Source: Siderastrea siderea
Taxonomy: Eukaryota; Cnidaria; Anthozoa; Scleractinia; Rhizangiidae
Length of the DNA: 64,000 nt
Assembly: GCA_964030785.1 (NCBI GenBank)
Contig: OZ034969.1
Span: 30,712,001 to 30,776,000, forward strand
Direction: 5' to 3'
A model generated the notes under the pieces. The model searched no databases. It had not been told where the DNA came from and saw nothing but the letters and a program-made list of their open reading frames with translations. The position numbers and the translations under genes are program-made. This document shows positions 45,430 to 55,946 of the stretch, one piece after another; within the stretch, counting starts at the first letter, position 1; each line of letters opens with the position of its first letter.

Positions 45430-45948
45430 CTCCTTGCAGTGTCTCTTGTTCACAATGCAAGAAAGAGGTCTGTCTTTCAAGTGACAAGATCTGCAATAAA
45501 CACAATATAACAATATTTAATACTGAGTTTACAGTGGCATGTAACTTTTTAGATGAAGCAGTTGAAAGCAGAACTGAATTTCATAGTGATCTTTATAAAT
45601 CTATAGATTCTCCTCCTGATGGCTCAACCATAAGTTACATATGCATGTCCTGTCAGCCTTTTTTTCTCAATGCTGTAAAATTAGAAGATCAATACAAAAA
45701 AGCCCAGTCAATGTTTGAGGAACAACAAGGACATTCAAACCTTGTAACTGAGCCCTGCAAACAAGACTTGCAGGATAAACTTGAGAACTGTACTCCCAGT
45801 ACCAGTTCAAATGATAACAAAGTCAGTGAATCTGAGAAATGTAATTCTCTTCCATCAAAGTTACAAGCAGGGATTTTTACAGAGGGATTGTCTCAGCTTT
45901 TGAAAAATTTGAATTGGGAAATCCCCCTCAGAGCCCCAGCATGCATAT
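45360..45948 (+). CDS. Element ORF 1b: cysteine-rich linker in the -1 frame
   Basis: This frame is open from 45360 to 46034 without a good ATG and overlaps the end of ORF 1a, so it is probably reached by a -1 shift at 45372-45378. Downstream of the slip the reading is CQLGTLKVTPCSVSCSQCKKEVC ... DKICNKH ... FTVACNFLDE ... ISYICMSCQPFF, a cluster of paired cysteines that looks zinc-binding. The C-terminal part is hydrophilic (Ser/Glu/Asp). It joins the transposase frame if 45949-45985 is removed as an intron. Alternatively a one-base sequencing or mutational indel in the A7 run split a once-continuous frame. Confidence 0.55.
45372..45378 (+). promoter_or_regulatory. Candidate -1 frameshift slippery site A AAA AAA
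   Basis: In the ORF 1a frame the bases read GGA AAA AAA TCA, which fits the X XXY YYZ pattern. A -1 slip here enters the Cys-rich frame, which then stays open for about 220 codons. I did not identify a confident downstream stem or pseudoknot. Confidence 0.4.
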
Positions 45949-45985
45949 GTATGTACATATACAATGTTTCAATCTGTTCTTTCAG
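45949..45985 (+). other. Candidate 37-bp intron joining ORF 1b to the transposase frame
   Basis: Begins gtatgtac and ends tgttctttcag. Removal joins ...RAPACI|Y|IYPWRLSF... with the phase kept. 37 bp is very short for an animal intron, so a small indel is the alternative explanation. Confidence 0.4.
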
Positions 45986-48900
45986 ATATTTATCCATGGA
46001 GATTGTCATTTGTGCATTCCAAAACAACCTGTGACAAGCTTAAGGTTGTCCTTTCAAAACCAAACACATCAAATGGGAGAGAAATATCTAACTGGAAGGA
46101 AATGGCCTTTTTCCTTCCAACCAATATCTCAGTAGCAACAAATGACATCTGTCAGTTTACTGTACAAATCATGGGGAACCAAGTGGATAATGGCAAACTC
46201 CCCCCCAACATGTTTCAGTCAAACATATTTAAATCTGCCATTAATCTAATAATCAAACCAGTTGATGACTTACGTGTTTGCCCTGGTATTACTGATCCCA
46301 CATTGATTGATACTGCTGAAAGAAAGCAGACAGACACTTTTTTATATTATGTCGACAGTCGGGGATCAGATACTGATGGAAATGTTACTAAGTGCATTAG
46401 AAGTACAACTTGTTCATACAAATTAATTGCCAAATCAAGAGTAAGATGCCAACAATGCCAAAATTTGCTCCGCTCTAACTTGCGTTTCCTAACAAAAAAA
46501 AGTGAATCTTCTTCTCAGTCCAAAACAGCTCACAATTCTCATGCCAAATTTAGCAGTCTTTCTCATGCTGAACTAAGACTTAGGGCCAATAACCTACACA
46601 AAATGGTTGCCCAGAGCCAAAGAAAGGCAAAACGGTATTACCTTTTGTACCAAAAAGAAAAGCAAAAAAACCTAAGCGCTCCCAAAAATTACAACCCCAC
46701 CTCTTCAGATCTAGCTAACTTGATGGATATTGCCATAACAAACCAGTGGCTGACTGAAAATTCAGTGTTGTATGCCCTTCTTACTGATACTTTGAAATCA
46801 TTAAAGTGTCAGGAGGAGGAATTTGCTAGGCATGGGAAAGTAACAAAAAACAAACAGAAGCCACACCCCAAAGGGATGAGATATAATCCCCTTGTAATAA
46901 AATGGAGCTGCATGATAGCCAGCAAGTGTCGTAAAACAGGATATGATGTTGTACGTAGCATTCTCCCCATTCCAAGCTGGGAAACAGCCAAGTCATACAG
47001 GCAGGCAGCTAGTACAACAACCCCAATTTCCGAACAAAATCTTGCACTAATGGTACAGGAAATGACAAGAAGGGGTTGCAAGGGAATAGGAGGTATCCAT
47101 TGGGATGAGATGAGCATAAAAGAAGGAATTGTGCTTTGTAAAAGAACGGGAGAATTGGTTGGATTTGAAGACTTAAATATTGACCGTGAACTCAATATGA
47201 ACCCAAATGATTTAAACAATGAAAAAGAGGACAATGACGTTGACAATTTCCCAGAATCCAGTGATTCAGATGCCTCATCCACTGTATCTGACCAGGAATC
47301 TAGTCCTAGTTCATGTACCACAGATGATGACATTGAACTAATCCCATCTAGTACAAAAGCAAAACTCATCTGCCAATTCTTCTATTCTTCAATAGAGGGG
47401 GATTTTTCATGGCCAGTTGCTTCTTTTCCATTAAATAAAATAAATCATAAAATTCTCTCTTCACTTGTTTGGCAAGTATGTGAGGCTATTGGCAGTCTTC
47501 ATCTTGAAAATGAAAAAAAAATTGAAATTATATATGGTGTTTCTGATGGCTCAACATATTCTCATGCATTTTTTAGCAGAGCAGGAGCACAAAATTGGGT
47601 AACATATAATCCTTTTAACGACAATAAACCAATTTGGTGGCTATCTGATTATCCCCATATGCTAAAAAAACTAAGAAACTTCATTGTTAATCCTGACAGG
47701 CACCTTGAGATGCAAGGCAAAAAAATTATGCTGGATCATTTGATACCAGTTGTCAAACACCACCTAACAGAGTTAAACTGGAAACATATCAAGTTAACCC
47801 CTCGAACAAAAATGAGTGTAAAAAGAGCTGTTACTGTTTGCTCTCTTGATGTGGCACTAGACATCCTGAAGGGTCCTTTCCCCCCTGAGGATACAATTGC
47901 AACACGCACATACTTAAAACAATGCCACAATTTGTTTAGAATATTTAATAATACAGAACTTGACCCTTTATGCTATAAACAGCTACTTTCTATAATGTTT
48001 TGGTTTGACAGCTGGTACCAGGAGACAAAACAGACAACTGCGCAGGCAAGTGGCAGTCTCAAAGGCCACTGGAAAAAATTTATTCCTCGTCTTACATACA
48101 AGGATCTAAAAAGAACCATTAGAGCTTTCTTGGGGGTGGTTCAGTATGTGCAGATGCATTATCCAGAATTGCACATCATTCCAAAGTCCATGTGCCAGGA
48201 TGATGTGGAAAATTACTTTTCACTTCAAAGGGCAAGGGTTTCAGGAGGAAAACCAACCACTTTACAGTTTTTTGAGTCTTCAGCTACCCTCGAAACAGAA
48301 CTACTGGTATCATCTGAAATGAAAGACCTGAAGGGAACCTGTGGTTCTTATGATTGGGCTGCTCTTCCTAATCTTGTTTCATTACCCCTATCAAAACCAA
48401 AATTAACATGTGAAAATACAAATAGCTTTACTGAAAAAGATGGCTGGGAATTGTGTTCTACTGAGTTAAACTCTGGAAGTGCCACTGAAGACATTGTGCC
48501 ATGGGAATTTGACGAAAACTTTCATGATGCAGCAGAAAAAATGCAGATATCAAGGCATGTTAAACAGACTGTAGAATATATTGATCTATTTTCACCTACT
48601 ACAGTTCTTCAAACTTTCCAGTCCCTACTAACTGCTCTGCATGCAAGTGAGAACCATAGACATGTAGCCCTGTTTGCTAGAAAACTTGACTTTTTTTTGA
48701 GAACACATTTCTTTACTGGAAACTGGTCTTATGCCTCACTTCAAGAAGCAATAAAAAAAATTAAGAGTGAAAAGGCATTATGCTTTTACTGGAAAAAACT
48801 CTTGAGAGAAATCCACATTCCAGAATCCCAAATTAAATTATCTACTGATGTTCTTTCTGCTTTTGTCAGAAAGTTTTCCAAGAGAAGGTGTGTTACCTAT

Positions 48901-50604
48901 TTAGCCAAAGATGGGCTTTCACCCCTCCATGAAGAAGATGAATCAGCCATAAGACAAATGTTGAAAAAATTTAAAAAAACAGATGAACAAAAGAAAGCTG
49001 AAACAAATGCAGGTGCAACAGATATTTGTTTTCGTTGCCATAAGCAAGGTCACTGGGCTTCTGATTGTCTAGAAGGACATGAAGAAGAGTGGCTGACCAA
49101 ACAAAAGTGTTTTCAATGTGGCCAACAGGGCCACTTAAAATCTGTATGTCCTAAAAAATTTGAAGACCAAAAAAATCCCAAGACTACAATTATGCAAAAC
49201 AAACCTCCCACTGTGAAGAAGACATGGTACCATGCTGGCATATCACTGCCAAGGCTATTAAATACTTTATCACAAAAAAGTCTGGATCATTTCCAATGTT
49301 ACAAACCAATTTCCAGTACAGCCAGTAATGATCCAAAATACTTTAAACAAAGAAGCACCAAGTGGTTTGAGGTCCGTAAGGGTATAATAAATGCCAGCAA
49401 GGCTGCAACAGCCCTTGGATGGTACAGAAAAAAGGCAATGACTGATTACTGGAATCAACTATCAAATGATTTGCATGGCTCACAAAATGAAGCAGTTGAT
49501 CATGAATCAAATCTGGCTATGTTGTGGGGCTCTATGAATGAGCACAGTGCTCTAGTTACATACCTAAAGAAATTCTTTTCTCAAAGCAAACATGGAGCCA
49601 CTGTTAAAGAAACTGGAATTTGGTTCTTAAAGAACAGCAATAATCAAAACTGGCTAGGTTCTTCCCCAGATGGCATTATAGAGGAAAATGGCAAACTAAC
49701 AACTGTCCTAGAGATGAAATGTCCTTTTATGGGTGGCAAACCAGTTCCATACAAAAAGGTTTGTGTAAACCACATCCCTCAAATTATGTTACAAATGTGT
49801 TGTACGTCAACGCAGCAATGTCACTACATTGTATGGACACCTGTTGGTACTAAAGTGTTCCTTATTGAGCGAGATGATAAATATCTGGAATTACTTTTGA
49901 ATTACTTATACAAATTTTGGAATCTTGCTGCTGGTGAAACAGAACCAGCATGGCATGAAGATGTTTTTGGTTTAAAGCAAATGAGTATGCAAATTGCTGC
50001 AAAAAGTCCTTGCATATGTTTCACGTCTAATTCTCTTATTACCCCTGACATTCTCTCCAATGACAACATTAAGAAGTTTGAATATAACACCAAACCCTTA
50101 AAGCAAACAACAGTTACACGAAAGTGTCAGGGTTGCAAAGATGAGGAATGGAAGTGCAAACTCAACCCATGCGAGGTACGAAGAAAAAGAGCATTAAATT
50201 CAGTTAATTCACAGCAAATGTCATACCAATCGTACAAGTATGGTTCAAATGGAATACATAACAGCTGTCATCAAGACACTTTCCTTGAATTGATTTATCA
50301 TAGTTTCAAACGCCATTTTGATTGCTCTTTAAATACGAAACTAACAGAAGGCTTGAAACAGCTACTTGAAGCTTTTGTGTTGAGGGAGAAAGGTAAATTT
50401 CACGAAAGTAAAATGACACTGTGGAAGTGGTTGAGAGATAAGACAGAAAGTGGGTTGACATATTATGCATATGGAAAAGAAGCCTCTCTCATCTCCATTA
50501 TCTACAGGCTTCTAGAATCAATGCCTGGTGAACTTCGAGACACATTTTCAATCAAAACAAATTATTCATCAGGGTTCAAAATAAAATTAGAGCTTTTAGC
50601 CTGA
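45986..50604 (+). CDS. P/THAP9-like transposase fused to CCHC knuckles and a YqaJ-like nuclease
   Basis: The open frame, counted from the ATG at 45964, is 1,546 codons. N-terminal part: Cys-rich, then a coiled-coil-like basic helix (LRLRANNLHKMVAQSQRK). Transposase RNase H fold: GIHWDEMSIKEGIVL (Asp381), an acidic insert, YGVSDGSTYSH, WWLSDYPHMLKKLRNF (Asp562), then a large insert and CQDDVENYFSLQRARVSGG (Glu749), matching the D-PHLLK and D-x-x-ENFF blocks of P and THAP9 transposases. Two CCHC knuckles at about 1022-1035 (CFRCHKQGHWASDC) and 1050-1063 (CFQCGQQGHLKSVC). A YqaJ-type PD-(D/E)XK nuclease follows at about 1130-1330: RSTKWFEVRKGIINASKAA, LGSSPDGII (Asp1236), LEMKCPF (Glu1250, Lys1252), HIPQIMLQMCC. 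A final Cys cluster ends the protein. No internal stop; all catalytic residues appear present. Confidence 0.85.
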
Positions 50605-50710
50605 ATTTAACGGCTTTTTTTCTCAAGGCTGATTTTTAGCCGGCTGTCAACAAGAATGAACAAGCACCTATCCGAAGTATGGAATAAAATGTTGACATGC
50701 CAAATGCGGC

Positions 50711-51551
50711 TCATATGCTCGTGCTAATTTGTTTGTATGTTTCTCTTCGCAATGGTTGATTTTTAATTAAGTGCCATTTGCTCATAAGGATGTTCTTAAA
50801 ATTAGGCACAGCTGGATGGTACTTTGTTACGAAAGGCAGAATTTTTTTCCGCACTGTCTCTCTTTGTTGAAGTGCCGACTTCCTTTCACTGAATTTGACC
50901 TCGGACGTTATTCTTTCTACTACACTGTTTGGGTAGTCTCTCGCACGGAGGTGTGTTTTGAATTGGGTGATATTCTCCATCGCTGAGGATTTTGTTCTTA
51001 GAAGTTCTAGGGCTTCACCTTTGAAAAACCCTTTTCTAACCCCTGGTGGGAGGCAGAAAGAGAAGTGAGCGTACTGGAAAGTTTTTGTGGGCTTGAAATG
51101 TGTGCGGATGTCAAGGATTGCTTGCTTGTTAAATCTTTCGCCTTTGAAAACAGTAGTATCCAGGAAGTTTATTTCTTTCTCTGGGATTTCGAGTGGTGAC
51201 TGTTTGCTAGGACAATAAACTCCTGTATCTCCTTCACCAGATTGTCAACATTCCACAGCGAGAATAGGTCATCGATGTATCTTTTCCACTCAAGTGGTAG
51301 AAGAGTGTAGAACATTCGCAAAACTGTTTGACTAAGCATGTGGCGTTATGCTTAGCCCGATCAGTGTCTCTCTTTAATCTAGATTTATCAGATTTCGTTC
51401 CTCGCAACTTATCGTTGTTGCGTTCAACACGGCGATAATGAAACTTGGTTAGTGCGCCTATGAATTTTCGGTCGGCCTCTCTCTTTGTGGAGTGTATTTC
51501 TGTCTTAAACTCCTCGTCAGGAGTGATGTTTGCTTTTGCGACATAGCGCAA
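50711..51551 (-). mobile_element. Penelope-like element reverse transcriptase fragment
   Basis: On the minus strand MFYTLLPLEWKRYIDDLFSL holds the RT Y-x-DD box. After a frameshift it continues EKEINFLDTTVFKGERFNKQ ... DIRTHFKPTKTFQYAHFS ... PPGVRKGFFKGEALELL ... and ends KKILPFVTKYHPAVPNFKNI ... SKWHLIKNQPL, the typical Penelope RT 3' segment. The GIY-YIG domain is missing, and at least two frameshifts are present. Dead copy. Confidence 0.82.
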
Positions 51552-51593
51552 GTCTCTTGGGCTTGTGCCCTTTTCTGTGTGGGCCTGAAGTTT

Positions 51594-52111
51594 AAAGTGC
51601 TACTATGATCAAAAAATCACTTTTATTTTTTCTTCGGATTTCGAAACTATGTTTGTTAAACACTCCCCAAGCGAAATTATAAGCGTTAATTTTGAGAAGA
51701 AGACCGTTAATTTAAACTGCAATTTTCCGGTTTAATGGTCTGCCATTATTACACCAGAAAGGATACAATGACGTCATACACTCAAGAGCTGTAAAATGTA
51801 GTGTGTGAACGCGGCTTACAAATTATGCAAAACACGAGTTTGAGAGTGTGAAAGCTCAAAACTCCCGTGCTGCATACTAAATAAAGCACTTTCACACACA
51901 CTGCATTCTACATCTCTTGAGTGTATGACGTCATTGTATCCTTTCTGGTGTAATAATGGCGGACCATTAAAACGGAAAATTGCAGTTTAAATTAACGGTC
52001 TTCTTCTCAAAATTAAGGCTTATAATTTCGCTTGGGGAGTGTTTAATAAACATAGTTTCGAAATCCGAAGAAAAAATAAAAGTGATTTTTGATCATAGTA
52101 GCACTTTAACT
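51594..52111. repeat. Foldback element, about 518 bp, arms over 200 bp
   Basis: Left arm gtttaaagtgctactatgat ... cgcttataatttcg-type sequence is mirrored by the right arm ending atcatagtagcactttaac, with only scattered mismatches. The loop is near 51810-51880. Each arm contains aatgacgtcata and tggtgtaataatgg. Confidence 0.88.
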
Positions 52112-52349
52112 ATCGACGTTTCTGACTGCTCGATCTTTCACTTGAGCATGGAAATGTCGTCGACGGCGGACTGGCAGGGTCGCTTGCTGGCGTTTCACAA
52201 ATTAGATCAGGCCTTTGAAAATAATAAATGCCGTAACAGACACTGATTTTCAGTGCGACGGTACATTTCCTTTGGCCTCCAGCAAATTAAATTGGACGAG
52301 AAGGCGAAAGAACACGAAAACAGCGATAAGGTGCTAAGTGAAATAGGAT

Positions 52350-53330
52350 CAAGACAATGAGAGTAAGACAAAAGTGCTTACCGCCACTGGTAAGCGACTT
52401 TCAACCAGAATTGGCCATGACCTTGCTGTTGTTGTTAACGGAAAGCAACTTGAAAATGTCCGATGTACAAAGCTTTCGGGTCTAGAGATCGACCATGAAC
52501 TAACATTTATCCCTCATGTGGATAAAATATGTATAAAACTGTCGCAGCGGATAGGAATTTTAAAGAGGATCAAATGCTGCTTACCTCTAAAACATAGACT
52601 ACTTTACTATAACACCATGATTAGACCGATTATGGGTTATGTGAGCGTGGTTTGGACCAGCTGTGATAAACATACCCTCATACGTGTTCTAAGGCTGCAG
52701 AAGAGGGCTGCAAGAGTAATTCTAGATGCCAATCGCCAAGCGAACTCTGTCAAACTGTTCAATAAACTTAACTGGATACCATTTTCCGAACAGCGTTAAC
52801 TAAGTGCTGTATTGTATACAAGCGTTTACAGGGGCATGTACCCACCTATCTGAAAAGCTTACTTAAGCTTACTAGCGAGATTCATTCACGTCAGACTAGA
52901 TATGCCAACTTTAATATTGTTCGCCCAGTTGTCAAACGACAAACTGAAGGAGGAAGAACATTTACCGTGACTGCCTGTCAAGCCTGGAACAGCTTACCGC
53001 TATCTGTGCGAAAATTACCCACGATTAAATCTTTAAGGAACTCTCTTTGGAAGAGAATTTTTAAAGAACAGCAGCTTTTAAATCATTTTATTCTGTAATT
53101 TAGTTACACTTTTTACCCTTTTTACCTTTCTAATATTTTATCTTGTATATTTCTTGTATTTTTATTCGTTATATTGTCTCATAGTTTATCCATAGTTTTA
53201 ATATTCGTATTCTAGTGTATTTTTATATTTTATTGTAAATAATTTTAGAGGGCCACTGGTTTGTTACTATTTTTTATGCTATTTTAGTGCTACCCTCGTT
53301 AAATAAAGACTTTACTTACTTACTTACTAA
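52350..53330 (+). mobile_element. CR1/L2-like LINE 3' fragment
   Basis: Plus-strand frame 52374-52799 gives KLSGLEIDHELTFIPHVDKI, LLYYNTMIRPIMGYVSVVW and LQKRAARVILDA, followed after a one-base frameshift by SLTKCCIVYKRLQGHVPTYL ... ACQAWNSLPLSVRKLPTIKS and a stop near 53099. The 3' end is a (TTAC)n tail at about 53295-53325. The fragment is 5' truncated, as usual for LINEs. Confidence 0.85.
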
Positions 53331-53790
53331 TTAGTAACAAAGAAATCGTGAATGAAAACTTGCCCGGTTCCTAAAAGAGAACTGAATTGCTGCGGCACTG
53401 CTACCCCGTGTCTGGCCTATTTCCTCAAAAGTCGCGTTGTTCATCATGTATGAAGCCACTCCAGAAAAAAAAGAGTGCCGGGAAATAGAACGAAGACTTG
53501 ATTTACAAGAATCGAGGCAATAATAATTGTTAGCGTTCTGTAATTTGTTGTTGATTTTTTATTGTTTAGACAGCTTTTGAAACGTCATCCAATTCACTTT
53601 TGGTCTGTGTGTACGTGTTTCATGGCTGCATTACTTTCTGATATGAAACGTTTACTATGACGTTCCAGGGACGTTAATTTTGCTGATCAAGGGATGGGAT
53701 GTCATTTTTTTTCTATTTCTTGGGTCAAAAATCGCCGGCAAGGGTGGCTAAACTGCCGGCTATCGCCGGCAGCCGGCCGCTATTTTGAAC

Positions 53791-55085
53791 CCTGTTCATA
53801 CACTTGTGGAAATGACAAAAGCCACAATTCATGTCGCAGTTTCACTCATAGTGTGTTTCCAATTTCCACTGATGATGTTTTAGAAACACACCTCTTCTTA
53901 AACTCAAATGACTTTGATGTTATTCAAGTGATAAAACACAAATTGACATTAAATGATTTTACACCAGCATCAAAATGCTCTGTCCTGACAAAAATTGATG
54001 GAAATGATATATGTACCAGTGATTCTGAATGCACGGTCAATTATAATCCCAACACATGTGGTGCAACACTGCTGGGTTCAACGAGTGTAACAAACACACC
54101 TGATATTTTCTTTGTAGGGTACACACACAACTCTTCTAAGGGGTATACTCCAAACCTAGGCAAGGGAAACACCACAATTGAAGTCAACAACTGTACATAC
54201 AGATTGTCTGGTATTGTTTACTTAAAATCACATCACTACTGGTGCGAGGTGTATTCTACTCAAAAACACTTAAAAAAGGGATGGTTTGCCTATAATGGTT
54301 TATGGAATAATGGCAAAGCAACCTTTGTTGGTCTAAAGCCATTATTTTTAGAAAAGGAGAGTTTGTATCTTTTAATGTTTGAACAAAGCAAAACAAAGCA
54401 TCCTACAATCTTAAGCAATCCTTGTGTTACTTTTTACAAGTCCATTCATTCAAATAATCAAGAAATCATTAAGGAAATTGTTCAGCAACATAAATGCCTG
54501 CTGTCCTTAAGTGACAATAAAGCAAAACTGGCAAACATTAAAGCAATTCTACAGTATCACAATATCCCTATGAAATTAAATATGAAAATTGCTGACCTAA
54601 GTGACCTTCTGTTACAGCACTGTAAGACCACAACAACTGTACCTATAACATTTGTATCTGATTTTAGTATTGATAATTATACCGAGGCTTCTAAGAGAGA
54701 CAATTTCAGTCAAAATGAACTAGCTGATTTTGTGCCTGCAACTTTCATTAATGACTCAAATATGATTACATTGGTACAAGCAGGGGAAGATATTTCCGAA
54801 ACAAACAATTTAAAACGACGCGATTTAACTCCTGTAAAACAAGGATATACACCAGAAAGGCATCCCACAAAAAAACAGAAATCTCAACCAAGGGTAACAG
54901 AAACAACAAGTTGTGTTGACGAAAATTCACACGAATCTATTAGTGAACCCCGATTTAGTTATTTAAATCCTTTAAGGACATCCTTTAAAGAAATGGTTTA
55001 TGCCCTGCAGGAAGAAAGCAATTTCTCTTCTAACGAAAGTGATAATGTTGATGTGGAGCATGGGAGAGGAACATCCCCTGCATAA
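53791..55085 (+). CDS. Ubiquitin-specific-protease-like C-terminal region encoded by the P-like element
   Basis: Open frame ending at 55085. The first ~34 codons of the longest frame (53694-53795) come from a repeat (gccggc-rich) and are not part of the protein, so the natural N-terminus was probably removed by the nested insertions. Residues about 165-235 of that frame read CTYRLSGIVYLKSHHYWCEV ... GWFAYNGLWNNGKATFVG ... YLLMFEQSK, the layout of the His-box half of peptidase C19 domains (Y-x-L-x-G-I-V-x ... H-Y ... W-x-x-Y-[ND]-G). No Cys box is seen. A helical segment at about 270-305 (KANIKAILQYHNIPMKLNMK) and a hydrophilic tail follow. A role in cleaving the element's own ubiquitin-like domain is speculation. 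Confidence 0.5.
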
Positions 55086-55448
55086 GTCAGAATAATTTGT
55101 ATTTTATACAGCTGGAAGAACCAACTGAAAATGAAAAGCAACTGATACAAAGGAAACTGTTCATGGCTGAATCATTTGACTTTTACTATGATTTTAAATG
55201 GTAATGATTTTCATGAACTGTGTAGTTCCTCACTGGCTACCCCCAATGCATGGCTCCTACACAAACATTAAAAGTGGATTTTACAATTTTACAGTCTAAA
55301 GAAAATACATACTTCCACAAAATTCCAAGAGTAGTATTTAATCTTAAATTGTGACAGTTGCACTAGCAAAGTTATATGGCAATAAAGAAATTTCAATATA
55401 ATACTGTATTAAGTTCAGATTTCTCACCTGTGTACCATGAAGTCTTGA
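55086..55448. other. 3' flank between the convergent element genes
   Basis: AT-rich with aataaagaaat (near 55380). It separates the plus-strand USP-like gene from the 3' end of the minus-strand gene. Confidence 0.5.
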
Positions 55449-55847
55449 CTAAAGCAGCTCCTTCCCCTCAGCCGCTCGGATGTTCAACTTTGAGGGGAAA
55501 GACGTGAAGATCCACAAATGCTTAAAGTCTGATACTCCACATACATAAAGAACAATATATCCTGTGCCAAACCTCCTATTTCTGTTACAAGACAACGTAA
55601 ATTCGCTATGCAGTGACCCTCGAAAGCGCGACCTGTTGACAGATTTCCTCGAACATTCTACACTTGGAGAGCGAGTTTCAGTTAATTTAAAAAATAATCT
55701 ATCGTCTGATCTACCAGAAAAATACCAAAAAAGAGTCGGTTATCTTCCCAATTGTCTCTGCATTTTTGACTTTAGTAAATGAAGGAATGTAAGCGAGGAA
55801 AATGCCACATTTGTAGATCGTCCTACGATTGCCACTTCGCCCGCCAT
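55449..55847 (-). CDS. Small spliced gene starting in the right terminus of the P-like element
   Basis: ATG 55847 in a strong context (ttcaagATGGcg) begins MAGEVAIVGRSTNVAFSS. The same frame reaches a TAG at 55449-55451 and is broken by one TAA at codon 36. A 60-bp GT-AG segment (about 55709-55768: gtcaaaaatgc ... tttttctggtag) contains that stop and its removal keeps the frame, giving about 112 aa: ...FLHLLKSDDRLFFKLTETR ... FGTGYIVLYVCGVSDFKHLW ... KLNIRAAEGKELL. It starts only 92 bp from the element end, directly downstream of the CRE-like site. No family recognised. The weak donor makes a nonsense mutation the alternative. Confidence 0.45.
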
Positions 55848-55870
55848 CTTGAAAACCACTAGCGCGAAGC

Positions 55871-55938
55871 GTGACGTCATACTGGCAGTGATGATTGAAC
55901 CAACATCTTCCTTGGAGACACCTCCCCCCCCCCCCCTG
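55871..55938 (-). promoter_or_regulatory. Right terminal inverted repeat with CRE-like site
   Basis: Read on the minus strand: CAG, a tract of 13 G, AGGTGTCT, and after a 14-bp shorter spacer than on the left, tcatcactgccag then tatgacgtcac. It is the probable promoter of the minus-strand gene. Confidence 0.78.
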
Positions 55939-55946
55939 TAGCCACT
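55939..55946. repeat. 8-bp target duplication, right (TAGCCACT)
   Basis: Identical to 42579-42586. Confidence 0.9.

Larger units (their letters stand above)
50605..53790. other. Nested insertions between the transposase and protease-like genes
   Basis: This interval holds a Penelope fragment, a foldback element and a LINE fragment, listed separately. Sequences resembling gccggct flank it (50640 and about 53750-53780), so the insertion may have begun with one of these repeats. Confidence 0.55.
42587..55938 (+). mobile_element. Giant P-superfamily DNA transposon, 13.35 kb
   Basis: Termini CAG(G)15-AGGTGNCT on both sides (G tract of 16 at the left, 13 at the right), then a 24-bp inverted motif (23/24 matching) at 42645-42668 and 55871-55894 that includes ccagtatgacgtcac. 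A perfect 8-bp target duplication flanks it. It carries a P/THAP9-type RNase H transposase plus an unusual set of partners: membrane region, ubiquitin-like domain, THAP-like finger, CCHC knuckles, YqaJ-like nuclease, USP-like fragment and a small minus-strand gene. About 3.1 kb of nested Penelope, foldback and LINE sequence (about 50.6-53.8 kb) inflates its length; without it the element would be near 10 kb. Confidence 0.93.

Noticed and set aside
46809..47369. 186-aa minus-strand Ser-rich frame inside the transposase
   Set aside because: Shadow of the acidic insert of the plus-strand transposase.
53694..53790. N-terminal ~34 residues of the USP-like frame
   Set aside because: Encoded by a gccggc-rich repeat that ends ttttgaaccctg; not homologous in style to the rest of the protein.
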